Assembly (NCBI GenBank): GCA_963669435.1
Contig: OY770025.1
Span: forward strand, 4,464,001 to 4,528,000
Direction: 5' to 3'
Source: CALJFL01 sp963669435
GTDB lineage: Bacteria; Pseudomonadota; Gammaproteobacteria; Pseudomonadales; Halieaceae
Length of the DNA: 64,000 nucleotides
The position numbers and the translations under genes were made by a program. Every line of letters starts with the position of its first letter. The stretch's first letter is position 1. Shown in pieces: positions 24,108-33,324 of the stretch. The notes under the pieces were generated by a model that did not search any database, had not been told where the DNA came from, and saw nothing but the letters and a program-made list of their open reading frames with translations.

Positions 24108-25961
24108 TCACTGGCCTTGTTCCTGCAGGGCAATCTGCGACGCACGTTGTTTCTGCTGAGTATGCCAAAGATCGGCGTAGTAGCCGTCGCGCGCCAGTAA
24201 TTCAATATGACCACCCTGCTCGACAATTTCTCCGTTGCGCAACACCAGTATCTGGTCAGCATCGATGACAGTGGACAGCCGGTGGGCGATAGCCAGGCTG
24301 GTATGCTCCTGGGCGAGTTGCTGCAGAGAGGCCAGTATCGCCTGCTCGGACTTGCTATCCAGAGACGAGGTCGCCTCGTCGAAAACCAGTATGGGGGAGC
24401 GCTTGAGAATGGTACGCGCGATGGAGACGCGTTGCTTCTCGCCACCGGAAAGCTTTAAGCCCCGCTCTCCCACCAGGGTAGCGTGCCCTCGCGGCAATTG
24501 CCCGACAAAATCCTCCAGGTGGGCAAGACGGATTGCCTCTTTCACTTCCTCATCGCTCGCATCAGGACGGCCGTAACGGACGTTCTCGAACAGCGAGTCG
24601 TTAAACAACACCGTGTCCTGGGGCACAATACCGATCGCCTCCCGCAACGACTTGACCGTTACCGAATCCACCGCTTTGCCGGCAACGGTGATACTGCCCT
24701 GCTGCGGATCGTAAAACCGAAACAGCAGCTTGACCAGTGTCGACTTACCGGAACCGCTGGCGCCTACTACCGCGACTTTCTGTCCCGCTTCTATACGAAA
24801 ACTGACACCCCGTAAAATTGGACGTTCGGGGGTATAGCTGAAATGCACATCCCGAAATTCGATGCTGGGCTCGATAGCAGGCGAACCCACCTGCGAGGCC
24901 TCGTCACAGACCAACGGGGCCGCACCCGGCACTTCGAGCACCGTGGGTTGGTGCTGCAGCAGGTCAAACATGTTTTCAATATTGGCCATGGAGCCCTTGA
25001 TTTCACGGTAGACAAAGCCGAGAAAGCCCAGGGGCATGAATAACTGGATCATGAACTGGTTGATCAGCACAAAATCACCGAGACTCAATGTGCCGTCGCT
25101 CACCTGCCAGGCAGCGAGGCCTATCATAATGGTCTGCGCTATCGCGATAATCAGCGCCTGGCCACCGTTGAGGGTAAACAACGACAGTCGATTCTTGCGC
25201 CTGGCCATCTCCCAGACCGCGAGAGACTCGTCGTAACGTCGGGCTTCGAAATCCTCGTTGGTAAAGTACTTCACGGTTTCGAAGTTGAGCAGGCTATCAA
25301 CCGCCCGCGTATTGCTGGTGGAATCCGCCTCATTCATTTCGCGCACATACTGTGTCCGCCACTCAGTGGCTCGCACCGAGAACAGACCATAGGCCACCAC
25401 GGCCACCACCACGGTTACCGCGAAAGAGGGGCCGTAATTGAATAGCAATATGCCGGCCACCATCGCAATCTCGAATAGCGTTGGTGCAATGTTGAAGACG
25501 AAGAAGCGCATCAGAAAACTGATACCGGTGGTACCACGCTCGATATCGCGAGCCAGTCCACCGGTCTGGCGGCCCAGGTGATATTCCAGGTCCAGTGAAT
25601 GTACGTGGGTGAACACCCGCAAACCGATGCGCCGCATGGCGCGTTCGGTTACTCGACCAAAAATTGTATCGCGCAGTTCGGCGAAGAATACATTGGCGAA
25701 TCGCGCAGCGCCGTAAGCCAACACCAGGCCCAGCAGCAACACCGGCGCGGTAGCTGCTAGGTTGTCGACATCCAGAGAATCGACCAGGTGTTTCAGCAAG
25801 AAGGGGATGACCAGGATCGCGCCTTTTGCCATCAATAGACAGGCCAGCGCCAGGAATACCCGCAATCGATTCTCGGCCAGAAACGGCCAGATATGTGCCA
25901 ACAACCGCCAATTCAGGGAGCGGTTTTCATTGGTCGCATCGTCAAAATTACCGTGGCGCAA
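24108..25961 (-). CDS. Atm1/HMT1-type ABC exporter (permease-ATPase fusion)
   Basis: A 617-residue half-transporter with six N-terminal membrane helices and a C-terminal ATPase. Walker A is GASGSGKST, the signature is LSGGEKQRVSIAR, and Walker B is ILVFDEATSSLD. The membrane domain has NFETVKYFTNEDFEARRYDESL, a hallmark of the ABCB7/Atm1 group that exports glutathione-linked sulfur or metal compounds. I place the start at TTG 25961, 11 bp after the preceding stop and behind a GAGAG ribosome site. An in-frame extension to 26108 would read through the upstream gene and is not protein-like. Confidence 0.88.
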   Translation of the reverse strand: MRHGNFDDATNENRSLNWRLLAHIWPFLAENRLRVFLALACLLMAKGAILVIPFLLKHLVDSLDVDNLAATAPVLLLGLVLAYGAARFANVFFAELRDTIFGRVTERAMRRIGLRVFTHVHSLDLEYHLGRQTGGLARDIERGTTGISFLMRFFVFNIAPTLFEIAMVAGILLFNYGPSFAVTVVVAVVAYGLFSVRATEWRTQYVREMNEADSTSNTRAVDSLLNFETVKYFTNEDFEARRYDESLAVWEMARRKNRLSLFTLNGGQALIIAIAQTIMIGLAAWQVSDGTLSLGDFVLINQFMIQLFMPLGFLGFVYREIKGSMANIENMFDLLQHQPTVLEVPGAAPLVCDEASQVGSPAIEPSIEFRDVHFSYTPERPILRGVSFRIEAGQKVAVVGASGSGKSTLVKLLFRFYDPQQGSITVAGKAVDSVTVKSLREAIGIVPQDTVLFNDSLFENVRYGRPDASDEEVKEAIRLAHLEDFVGQLPRGHATLVGERGLKLSGGEKQRVSIARTILKRSPILVFDEATSSLDSKSEQAILASLQQLAQEHTSLAIAHRLSTVIDADQILVLRNGEIVEQGGHIELLARDGYYADLWHTQQKQRASQIALQEQGQ

Positions 25962-25971
25962 TGGGCAGCTC

Positions 25972-26916
25972 TCAGTTACCGCCGGCGTCGATGGAGTTAC
26001 CGTCCACCACCACGGTGAAGAAACCCATAGCACGATACTCCGTACAGACAATATCGGCGTAGGATTGCGAGAAGTAGTGACCGACCGTGTAACCCTTGCC
26101 GCCGGCATAACGATGGGGCTCTATACCGCTCAACATGGTCTCGACAGCCTCTTCCTGGCGCTGGTCCTGGGGGGCAATGAGGACCTGGTAGGTGGGTTCT
26201 TCTTCCCCGGCTGAGAGGTACTGATTCAATGCGCCGCTGGCTTCGTCAAAGGCGGTCTGTTCCTCATCGCTGACTTTCTCGTCCGCTTCGATAATTGCGC
26301 GCAGAATATCCTGCAGGTGCCCAGCCTGGGATATCGGCGGGCTGGTGACCAGGTAATTCGACACCGCCTCCTGCACACGAAAGACGCGATTTTTGAGTGG
26401 CCCTATGGATTGATCATCAAACCAGTCAAGGTCGATATTCCAATCCCGCGCGAAAGGTTCAATGATTTTGCGTTCGCGCTCGTCGATAACCCCGTCGACC
26501 GCCGCCATACTCTTTAGCACTGACAGCAGCTGCCGGGCCGCCGCCGGCTGAATGGCCTGTCGGGCCAGTGTGGTGATTTCGCGCCGCTCCTTCCGCAACG
26601 AGTCGAGCACCAGCTGCCAGAACCCTTTACCACGCTTACCCTTCACCCACAGGCCGGCACCGATCATCACGAATACCACCGCGGCCAGCAACCAGATCAG
26701 ACTATCGACTATTCCAACCAGGTCGCCTTTTTGCAGAAAATACAAGCCAAAAAAAAGTAACGGTATGCCTTCCACCAGGGTGCCCGGTATGGAAATACTG
26801 TCTGCGACATCCTGGATATGCTTACGCGGCCATAACTTGTTCAGCTGTAAGTAGGCTGACGCTGCCGCACAGATCAGGCCCACGTAGGCGAGAAAATTGA
26901 TTGTTGTTTCCAGCAA
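25972..26916 (-). CDS. Membrane protein with SemiSWEET-like triple helix and TerB-like domain
   Basis: 314 residues. Three hydrophobic segments (about 8-25, 48-65, 69-92) with LNKLWPRKHIQDVADSISIP between the first two look like a SemiSWEET/PQ-loop half-transporter unit. A basic linker leads to a TerB-like acidic helical domain (about 125-240) with LKSMAAVDGVIDERERKII and EADEKVSDEEQTAF, which are metal-binding type pairs. The C-terminal 75 residues are not recognised. The TerB part suggests a membrane stress or metal-sensing role; the SemiSWEET similarity is by pattern only. It is the first gene of a three-gene operon with the ABC exporter and the aspartic protease. Confidence 0.7.
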   Translation of the reverse strand: MLETTINFLAYVGLICAAASAYLQLNKLWPRKHIQDVADSISIPGTLVEGIPLLFFGLYFLQKGDLVGIVDSLIWLLAAVVFVMIGAGLWVKGKRGKGFWQLVLDSLRKERREITTLARQAIQPAAARQLLSVLKSMAAVDGVIDERERKIIEPFARDWNIDLDWFDDQSIGPLKNRVFRVQEAVSNYLVTSPPISQAGHLQDILRAIIEADEKVSDEEQTAFDEASGALNQYLSAGEEEPTYQVLIAPQDQRQEEAVETMLSGIEPHRYAGGKGYTVGHYFSQSYADIVCTEYRAMGFFTVVVDGNSIDAGGN

Positions 26917-27071
26917 GCTGCGCTGCGCCCTTCCCTGCGATCGATCGAGGTCCGTACTGCCATCAATCTAACACAGATCAACCTCACAGGCGGGCTTTTC
27001 GTTTTGGGGCACCCGCCCGTACATGGGGACCAGGGCTCCGCTGAAGCATAAGCGCTTTATTCAAAGACACT

Positions 27072-28046
27072 TTAGGAATAAGGCAGGAAATCCAGGGAGT
27101 AATTCACCCGGGTGCTGATAACGTTGTCCACACCGAAATCAATGAGGCGAATGCGCGATAACAACTTATCGGTGAGGCCCGTGTCACTCAATTCACTGGA
27201 CAGCAAAACAATTTCCGTAACCTCCCCGGAGGCGGTAATCACCATTTCAAACATCAGCTTGCCAGCCAGCAATGGGTCTTTACGCAGCGCCCGGTTGTAG
27301 ATTGCGTAGATAGCGCCCTTGTTGCTGTCCATCACCCGGCGGATGGATTCATCACTACGCCCGCCCAACTGCGCGGACTGGCTGGCGTCGGTCTGGCGCT
27401 TACCCGCGGTAGCGATCTGGCTTTCCACCCGGGTTGCCTGGCGGCCGGATATTGCCGCGCCGCCGGCATCCTGACTCAATGCACGTGTGGTGATACCCCC
27501 GCTGCTGGTGGTGGCCGCGCTACTGATTATCGAGCGCTGCAGCTCAGCGGCCTGTGACTGGCCACGACTGACCTGGTTATTGCTCAGTGTTGCCGGATCA
27601 ACGCTGTCGCGAAGTGCAGCCAGGTCATCCTGAAAGGCCATCACCCCGGCGATCGCGGCCTGGCTTCGGGCGGCCTCCAGGGGATCGACCGGCGGCGCAA
27701 CGGGTTCCGGTTGTTCGACTTCAGCCGGTTGCGGCTGTGGTACTGGCTCAGGCGGCACGACCTCCGGTTCAACAGGCGGTTTTTGCACGGGGGTAGGTAT
27801 CACTGGTTCGGGTTCCGGTAAGGTTTGCTGTTCCAGCAGTACCCGCGCCAAATGCGGTGGTGGTTGCTCTGGCTGCTCCAGGATTACCTCACTTACAGGT
27901 AGCATGGGTACAACCACCGACACCACACAAAACAGACACAACGCCGCGCCGGTAATGCAAAGGAAGCGACGATCTTCTTCATTGCCCGCACTCCAGGGCA
28001 AGCGCAGCTCGGCGTTGAGACTTACCTGGTCTATCGCTGCATTCAC
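27072..28046 (-). CDS. TonB-like energy transducer, AgmX/PglI C-terminal domain
   Basis: 324 residues: a cytosolic N-terminus of about 28 residues, one membrane anchor (ITGAALCLFCVVSVVVPML), a long Pro/Glu-rich periplasmic spacer (about 60-120), a Gln/Ser-rich linker, and a C-terminal domain. That domain reads ESIRRVMDSNKGAIYAIYNRAL, then GKLMFEMVITASGEVTEIVLLSS, and matches the AgmX/PglI family. It probably couples the neighbouring ExbB/ExbD motor to an outer-membrane or TPR partner, as GltG/GltJ do in myxobacteria. It is the last gene of the long minus-strand operon, 3 bp after an exbD gene. Confidence 0.85.
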   Translation of the reverse strand: MNAAIDQVSLNAELRLPWSAGNEEDRRFLCITGAALCLFCVVSVVVPMLPVSEVILEQPEQPPPHLARVLLEQQTLPEPEPVIPTPVQKPPVEPEVVPPEPVPQPQPAEVEQPEPVAPPVDPLEAARSQAAIAGVMAFQDDLAALRDSVDPATLSNNQVSRGQSQAAELQRSIISSAATTSSGGITTRALSQDAGGAAISGRQATRVESQIATAGKRQTDASQSAQLGGRSDESIRRVMDSNKGAIYAIYNRALRKDPLLAGKLMFEMVITASGEVTEIVLLSSELSDTGLTDKLLSRIRLIDFGVDNVISTRVNYSLDFLPYS

Positions 28047-28049
28047 CGA

Positions 28050-28583
28050 CTAGCCCTCCACTACCGCCAGTTGCAGCGCCTCTTCAGCGCTCGGCGGTGC
28101 ACTGTTAACTGCCAGGGAGATATCCCGGTAACCGGTATCGGCGCAGGTAGACATGACACGCTTGAGCACTTCATAGGGCATATCGCTATCGCCCATGATA
28201 ATAACCGGTCGGCCGCTGGCCTGTTCCAGTTCAGCCAGCTCCGTACTCGCCGCACTGTGGGTGAGCAACAGTTGCCGTAACCCCGGCAGCTCGCCCTGTT
28301 CCGCACGCTCAGCGCCAAGCCATTCCGCCAGACTGTTTTCGACCAGGATACTGTCCGCTCCCACCTTGATGGTGAGCGCCAGTTCGGGGCGAACCTCGGA
28401 TACCGAATCTGGAAGCGTGATATCCCGGTCCGGTTGCAGTACTTCCACATCGCCATTATTGACCATGAGAAACAGCACCAGGATGGTAAAGATGTCCATC
28501 AGCGCTACCAGGTTGAGCTTGGGCGACTGCGCCAGGCGTTTGTGGTTGCGCGCCATTCTGCGCGCCCGCAATGAGGAACTCAT
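28050..28583 (-). CDS. ExbD/TolR-family proton channel subunit (with membrane Asp)
   Basis: A 177-residue single-span protein with a basic cytosolic N-terminus, then LNLVALMDIFTILVLFLMVN, where Asp30 is in the position of the protonatable Asp of TolR/ExbD/MotB. The periplasmic domain has RPVIIMGDSDMPYEVLKRVMSTCADTGY, the usual ExbD fold. It overlaps the second exbD gene by 4 bp. It should form the ion path with the TolQ-like subunit encoded two genes upstream, comparable to AglQ in the Agl motor (inference). Confidence 0.88.
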   Translation of the reverse strand: MSSSLRARRMARNHKRLAQSPKLNLVALMDIFTILVLFLMVNNGDVEVLQPDRDITLPDSVSEVRPELALTIKVGADSILVENSLAEWLGAERAEQGELPGLRQLLLTHSAASTELAELEQASGRPVIIMGDSDMPYEVLKRVMSTCADTGYRDISLAVNSAPPSAEEALQLAVVEG

Positions 28584-29104
28584 CCGGCACTCTCCTGCCG
28601 GGCCGGAGCATCACCAAACGCAATATCCGGGAACAAGGCCGCATCCACCAACTCGGCCCCGACCAGCGCCTTGAATGAACGCACCGTATCCATCGCACTC
28701 ACAATAGTCTGGTAGTCCACGTCACCGGCACACAGCAGGGTAATATTGCTGCGCTCGATGCCCTCCTCTCGCAACTGCCTTTTTACTTCCTGCAGGACCA
28801 GGCTCAACAGGGCAAAGTCTTGCTCACCGTGCTCATTGAGCGGCAAGGATTTCAGCTGTATGCCGCGCGGGTAGTCGACACGCATACCGTCACTGCGAAT
28901 CACCAGCTCCAACTGTTGCTGTTCTTCCGGCAGATCGCTGACCAGGGCCTGTTCGGGAAGGTTCACCTCGACCACGGTAATGCGCGAGAACACCATACCC
29001 AGCAACAAGATAGGCACCAGTACGATCATCAGGTTCATAAAGGCGGTGATATCCAGTTCAGCGTCAACCACGCGGGACCTGATTTTTTTCTTACGTAAAG
29101 CCAT
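28580..29104 (-). CDS. ExbD/TolR-family subunit (membrane Asn variant)
   Basis: A 174-residue paralogue. The N-terminal region is RSRVVDAELDITAFMNLMIVLVP. The position aligned with the channel Asp of TolR/ExbD reads Asn24 (FMNLM), while an Asp18 lies one turn before the helix. The periplasmic domain ends with LCAGDVDYQTIVSAMDTVRSF. This type, paired with an Asp-bearing ExbD, recalls the AglQ/AglS pair of myxobacteria. Met 29104 is chosen because it starts 4 bp after exbB and gives the usual short basic N-terminus; the frame extends to 29152. Confidence 0.86.
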   Translation of the reverse strand: MALRKKKIRSRVVDAELDITAFMNLMIVLVPILLLGMVFSRITVVEVNLPEQALVSDLPEEQQQLELVIRSDGMRVDYPRGIQLKSLPLNEHGEQDFALLSLVLQEVKRQLREEGIERSNITLLCAGDVDYQTIVSAMDTVRSFKALVGAELVDAALFPDIAFGDAPARQESAG

Positions 29105-29108
29105 GTCT

Positions 29109-29768
29109 CTATGCTTTGCCACGTACTGCGGCGTCACTACCGGAGTCTGCAAGCGTATTGAGTACCTTCACGCTGGCCATCTCGAGGCTATCCACCAGCT
29201 CGGTGGTCTTGGTTTGTAGCACGGCGTGCAACAGCAGCAGCGGTATCGCCGAAATCAACCCAAAAGCCGTGGTGTTCATTGCCACCGAAATCGAGCTGGA
29301 CAACAGACTGGCTTTTTCCGCTGGCGCCGCGGTGGCTACCGCTGTAAATGCCGCGATCAAGCCGATAATGGTCCCGAGCAATCCCAGCAGCGTTGCCACA
29401 TTGGCCAGGGTCGCCAGGTAGGGCGTGCGCTTCTCCAGTCGCGGCAGTGCTTCTAACACGCCCTCCTCCATCGCGGACTCGATATCATCCCGGCGCTTGC
29501 TACCAATGAACCGATTGATGCCCGCAGCGACAATGCGATACATGGGTACGTTCGAATCGTCCGCGGCGGTGATAACAGAGCGATAGTTTTTCTCTCGCAG
29601 ATGTATCATCACCACATCAAATGCGCGCCGGTTGGACCACAGTGCGCCACTGAGCACCAACCAACGCTCCACCGCGATGGCCAGGCCCAGTACCAGTACC
29701 AGGGCGATGGGGTACATGAAGGCACCCCCGGATTGAAAAAAGCGCACTACTGTTTCGTAGATTTCCAT
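29109..29768 (-). CDS. MotA/TolQ/ExbB-family proton channel protein
   Basis: 219 residues with three predicted membrane segments: about 16-38, and the pair about 125-150 and 170-192 with LATLANVATLLGLLGTIIGLIAAF and SSSISVAMNTTAFGLISAIP. These are the conserved TM2/TM3 motifs of TolQ/ExbB. It forms the proton-conducting ring around the two TolR-like subunits encoded immediately downstream (4-bp gap). It energises an envelope process by the proton motive force, and context points to an AglR-like motor rather than classical TonB or Tol. Confidence 0.9.
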   Translation of the reverse strand: MEIYETVVRFFQSGGAFMYPIALVLVLGLAIAVERWLVLSGALWSNRRAFDVVMIHLREKNYRSVITAADDSNVPMYRIVAAGINRFIGSKRRDDIESAMEEGVLEALPRLEKRTPYLATLANVATLLGLLGTIIGLIAAFTAVATAAPAEKASLLSSSISVAMNTTAFGLISAIPLLLLHAVLQTKTTELVDSLEMASVKVLNTLADSGSDAAVRGKA

Positions 29769-29787
29769 GACGTTCTCCTTCTAGCTG

Positions 29788-30099
29788 TTAATCCTGTTGC
29801 TCAGGCGTGGTTACGGTCGACTCACGCCCGGTTTTCATCCACTGTTCGCGCAGGGCAAGTTCGCGCCGGAACTCGGCCCGGTCTACCGGCGCAAAAACCT
29901 CCTCCGCCAATCCATTACCGAGTTCCAGGTCAAAATCAGCCTGGCCCGGCTGCTGCCAGGGGAGGATGTACATCACCCGCGGCTGCTCCAGGCTACCCGT
30001 TACCCTGCTGCTCAGGGTTACTACCGGCTCCTGTGCAAATACGGCGGGTACAACTAGCATTACCAGTAGCGCACGTAGTTTAAGAAAGTGCTTAAACAT
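29788..30099 (-). CDS. Small exported protein of the TPR/ExbBD cluster
   Basis: 103 residues with a signal peptide (MFKHFLKLRALLVMLVVPAVFA) and a short mature part that includes VTGSLEQPRVMYILPWQQPG and an acidic-basic helical tail. I do not recognise a named family. It starts one base after the TPR lipoprotein gene ends and lies 19 bp before exbB, so it is embedded in the operon. It probably is a periplasmic component of the same machine. Confidence 0.7.
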   Translation of the reverse strand: MFKHFLKLRALLVMLVVPAVFAQEPVVTLSSRVTGSLEQPRVMYILPWQQPGQADFDLELGNGLAEEVFAPVDRAEFRRELALREQWMKTGRESTVTTPEQQD

Positions 30100-33000
30100 T
30101 CAATCCTCCCGTGCGAGCACCAGCAACTGGCGTTCAAGATCGATTATCCATGCCGCTACCGCGCGATCCTGCTCGTCGCTGAGCGCCTGGTAACGATGAA
30201 AATGGACCAGTGCAGATTCGCGCTCGCCCAGATAAAGGTCGTAAAGCACCCCCAGGTTGCGATGTAAGGGTGCGCTTGTCTCATAAATTTCCAGGGCCTT
30301 GAGGTACACGTCACGGCTGGCGGTAAATTGCGCCCGCTGTCGCAGGAACAGGCCATAGTGATTCAGTTCAGCGGCGGCTCCTTCAGCAAACGATTCACTG
30401 CCTAACCAGGGGTCGCTTAATAACTGTGTGTACCAGGCGGATGCCAGCGCCTCGACTTCCGTGTCATCCGCCGCGGCTGCTAATAGCGCGCGAAACTCCC
30501 CGTCTGGCCCGCCGGGATCTTCCGTTTTACCGTAGCGAACTGGCAACAAAGCGGCGAGCTGGGTAAAACTAGCCTCAACCCAATGGTCGTAAATCCCCTG
30601 CCAGGCGCGCTGGCAATTCGATTCATAAACAGCAATCGCCTTTTCTTCAAAAGGATACGCCTGCTCCTCCAGTAGCAACTCGTACTGTTCGAGAGCGAGT
30701 GCATCGAGTTCTGGCGGACGTTCGGATGCCAACAGGGACACACTCAGGTCCTGGTAGACCTGGCCAATACGGTAGGTCGCCTGCGTGGAGAATTCCTGCA
30801 CTGCGTAGTCATTCACACGCCGGTAGGCCGCGAGCGTGGTTTCCATGGCCTGCTTTTTCTTCGCCAGGGACCGCTTCAATGGATGGCGCAGGGCAAGGTC
30901 CTGGAATGCCTGGTATTTGTTTTCCGCAAGCTGGGCAGCGGCACTCGCACCGATATAGGCAGATCGCGGATCATCGGCTGGCACCGCCACCGCAACAATT
31001 TTATCTAACCAATAGCTTTGCTTGCGTGCATTGTCGGGCTGCTCGTAAAGAGTCACCAGTTGGTGCATCGCCTCCATGTTCAGACCCCGGGGCTGTGGCC
31101 AGCCGTGGGCGTAATCGCGGTACCGGGCTATTGCAGTCGCCTCCTCGCCGGCACGCTGGTAGTACTGTGCGGCAAGATACAGTGTCTCCCCCTGTCGCTG
31201 GCGGTCCTGTGCACTGGCGCTGACAATATCCAACTGTTGTGCAGCCGCCTGCCACTGTTCCAATTGCTCAAAGTTGGAAACGAGCATGGCGGGAATATCC
31301 GGGGTGAGGTGATGTGATGGGTAGCGCGCAGTGAAATCCAGTAGAAGCGTGTTGGCCTGCCGCCAGTCTTGCGCTCGCGTATAACTGGCAGCCGCTTCAA
31401 ACTGGGCACTGGCGGCTATCTCTGTGCCCGGTGCCGCCGTCAACACCCGGGCATACTCCGCACCCGCTGCCGCATGCTCTCCCGCCACACTGGCAATTTC
31501 GGCCTGCCGGTAAATACTCGCCGCAATCCGGTCAACGGCATCGGGGTATCGCTCATCATCAACGGCCATGGCGGCCAATCCCTCACGGAAAGCCGACTCG
31601 GCACTGCCATACTGCGCCAGTTCAAAGTGTGATTGTCCGATCACCAGTGCAGCGACGACCTGCTGTTCGCGTGTTGCACTATCTCTACCGGCGAGGCTGA
31701 CACAGGCGATGATCGCGCCCTGGTAATCACCCGACGAGTACAGGTCGTCGCAGGCGCGGCGTAACACCCCTCCCGCTCGATCGTCGTCGATAAAGCGACT
31801 GGCAAAGCGCAAATCACTGTCCGTACGCCTGGTTCGATATAGGGCCTGTTCGGCGGCAGTAAGTTCGGCCATGTACGCGTCGTATGCCAACACGGCGGCG
31901 TAACCAGCGTCTGCCGCCTGCGGGTAGGCGTCGAACTCATAGGCGATGCGCTCAAACCAGCGGATGGCGCTGACAAAATCGCCAGACGCCATCCTGACCT
32001 CCGCTAACAAGAACATCATATCGGGCAGGTCATCAGCCTCGGGAAAGCTGGTCACGTATTGGTCGTAATAATCTCCCGCCAGCATGTACATCGCTTCGCT
32101 GTCAGCTTCCTGCGCACGGGCGTGAAAATAGGTAGCCAGTTCCGTAACAAACAATCGGAGCTGTGGCTTCACCTGTTCGCGTGTACTGGCGTTGTTGGCC
32201 TGCCAATAGTCGCTGCCTATCGCATAGTTTTCCGTGTAGGTTTGCTTTGCCGCGATGATCAGGTCAGTAAATTCACCCTGTTGATAAGCGTCGATGGCAC
32301 TGAGCTGAAAGCGGTGGGCATGGGCTGACAATGGCTGCGCTAGTACGTAAGTCTCAAACACAGCTGCGCTATCACGGTAGCGTTCCTGGGTGAGGTACAA
32401 GTTCCCAAGCGCATCGTAGAACAAGTAATGCCAGTGGCTTTCCGCGAGCTCGGCGCTGTTACTGGTCAGGTATTCCACCCCGCCCAGGTAGCTGACAGCC
32501 AATGCCATAACCCGCAAACTGTCCTGTACCATTTCCCGCTGTGCACGTGGTAGATCATCTGCGGACATATCCTCTAACAGGAATTCATCGACTAACACTC
32601 CATCCACCAGGACTTCATCCACTAAGACTTCATCCAATAAGGCGGAAAACGAAGGAATCGACTGGGCATAGGCAGCCTGCTTGAACTGCGCCCAGGCATA
32701 CATATACAAGGCGCTGCGATAGTGCACGCCGTCCTTACCGGCCGCTATCACATTCGCATAAGCCTGCTGGGCAAGACCGTATCGCGCGGCAGCGAAATAG
32801 GTTTCTGCCAGTCGGAACTGCGCTTCAGGGTAGTGCTCGGAATCCGCGTGTCCGGCGCTCAACTGCTCCAGTGTGGCCTCGGTGTTTTTCGTATCTCCCT
32901 TAAGGTCATACGCCTTGGCCAACTGGTAAAGAATGTCATCCCGCTGTGTCGATACGCTGGTGCTTGGGAGCAGTTCCCGATAGGAGGCGATGGCCGTATC

Positions 33001-33324
33001 GAACACAGCGGTATCGCCAGCACCCGCGCTCTCACCCACACCCGTAACCAAGGCTTGTTCTGCCAGTAACATTTCCAGGTCTGCAAGCCGCAAGGCCACC
33101 CGTGCTCGCACTGCCTCATTGCGCTGCAGTGTCAATGCTTGGCGATAGGCGTGGGCGATCGTGTCCAGCTCTACCTGCGGCACTTCCGTGTCAGCAGGCG
33201 AGACCCGAGCGGCGGGTAAGTCCGCAATCGTGGCCTCGGGTTGTGGGGCACCGGGCCACCACGACCCCAGCGAAGTGCAACCGCCAAGGGCAGCACACAT
33301 CAACAGCAGGGCCCAGCGGCTCAT
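30100..33324 (-). CDS. Large tetratricopeptide-repeat lipoprotein
   Basis: 1074 residues with a short lipoprotein signal (LLLMCAALGGC) and then TPR-type helical repeats over almost the entire length, such as YPEAQFRLAETYFAAARYGLA, MMFLLAEVRMASGDFVSAIRWFERIAYEF and LHRNLGVLYDLYLGERESAL. It is like GltE-type TPR lipoproteins in predicted location and architecture. It likely bridges the outer membrane and the periplasmic part of the ExbBD/AgmX motor (inference). Residues about 229-248 are a tandem of four five-residue units (DEVLV type) encoded by 15-bp DNA repeats. It overlaps the preceding TPR gene by 4 bp. Confidence 0.85.
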   Translation of the reverse strand: MSRWALLLMCAALGGCTSLGSWWPGAPQPEATIADLPAARVSPADTEVPQVELDTIAHAYRQALTLQRNEAVRARVALRLADLEMLLAEQALVTGVGESAGAGDTAVFDTAIASYRELLPSTSVSTQRDDILYQLAKAYDLKGDTKNTEATLEQLSAGHADSEHYPEAQFRLAETYFAAARYGLAQQAYANVIAAGKDGVHYRSALYMYAWAQFKQAAYAQSIPSFSALLDEVLVDEVLVDGVLVDEFLLEDMSADDLPRAQREMVQDSLRVMALAVSYLGGVEYLTSNSAELAESHWHYLFYDALGNLYLTQERYRDSAAVFETYVLAQPLSAHAHRFQLSAIDAYQQGEFTDLIIAAKQTYTENYAIGSDYWQANNASTREQVKPQLRLFVTELATYFHARAQEADSEAMYMLAGDYYDQYVTSFPEADDLPDMMFLLAEVRMASGDFVSAIRWFERIAYEFDAYPQAADAGYAAVLAYDAYMAELTAAEQALYRTRRTDSDLRFASRFIDDDRAGGVLRRACDDLYSSGDYQGAIIACVSLAGRDSATREQQVVAALVIGQSHFELAQYGSAESAFREGLAAMAVDDERYPDAVDRIAASIYRQAEIASVAGEHAAAGAEYARVLTAAPGTEIAASAQFEAAASYTRAQDWRQANTLLLDFTARYPSHHLTPDIPAMLVSNFEQLEQWQAAAQQLDIVSASAQDRQRQGETLYLAAQYYQRAGEEATAIARYRDYAHGWPQPRGLNMEAMHQLVTLYEQPDNARKQSYWLDKIVAVAVPADDPRSAYIGASAAAQLAENKYQAFQDLALRHPLKRSLAKKKQAMETTLAAYRRVNDYAVQEFSTQATYRIGQVYQDLSVSLLASERPPELDALALEQYELLLEEQAYPFEEKAIAVYESNCQRAWQGIYDHWVEASFTQLAALLPVRYGKTEDPGGPDGEFRALLAAAADDTEVEALASAWYTQLLSDPWLGSESFAEGAAAELNHYGLFLRQRAQFTASRDVYLKALEIYETSAPLHRNLGVLYDLYLGERESALVHFHRYQALSDEQDRAVAAWIIDLERQLLVLARED
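32581..32640. repeat. 15-bp in-frame tandem repeat, 4 copies
   Basis: Four contiguous 15-bp units related to GACTTCATCCACTAA fill exactly 60 bp inside the TPR lipoprotein gene. They encode LLDEV, LVDEV, LVDGV and LVDEF on the minus strand. Units differ at one to five positions, so the array is not recent in full, but it can change copy number without breaking the frame. Confidence 0.9.

Noticed and set aside
25962..26108. N-terminal extension of the ABC exporter
   Set aside because: The extension runs through the end of the upstream TerB-like gene and is not protein-like; the TTG at 25961 sits behind GAGAG directly after the upstream stop.
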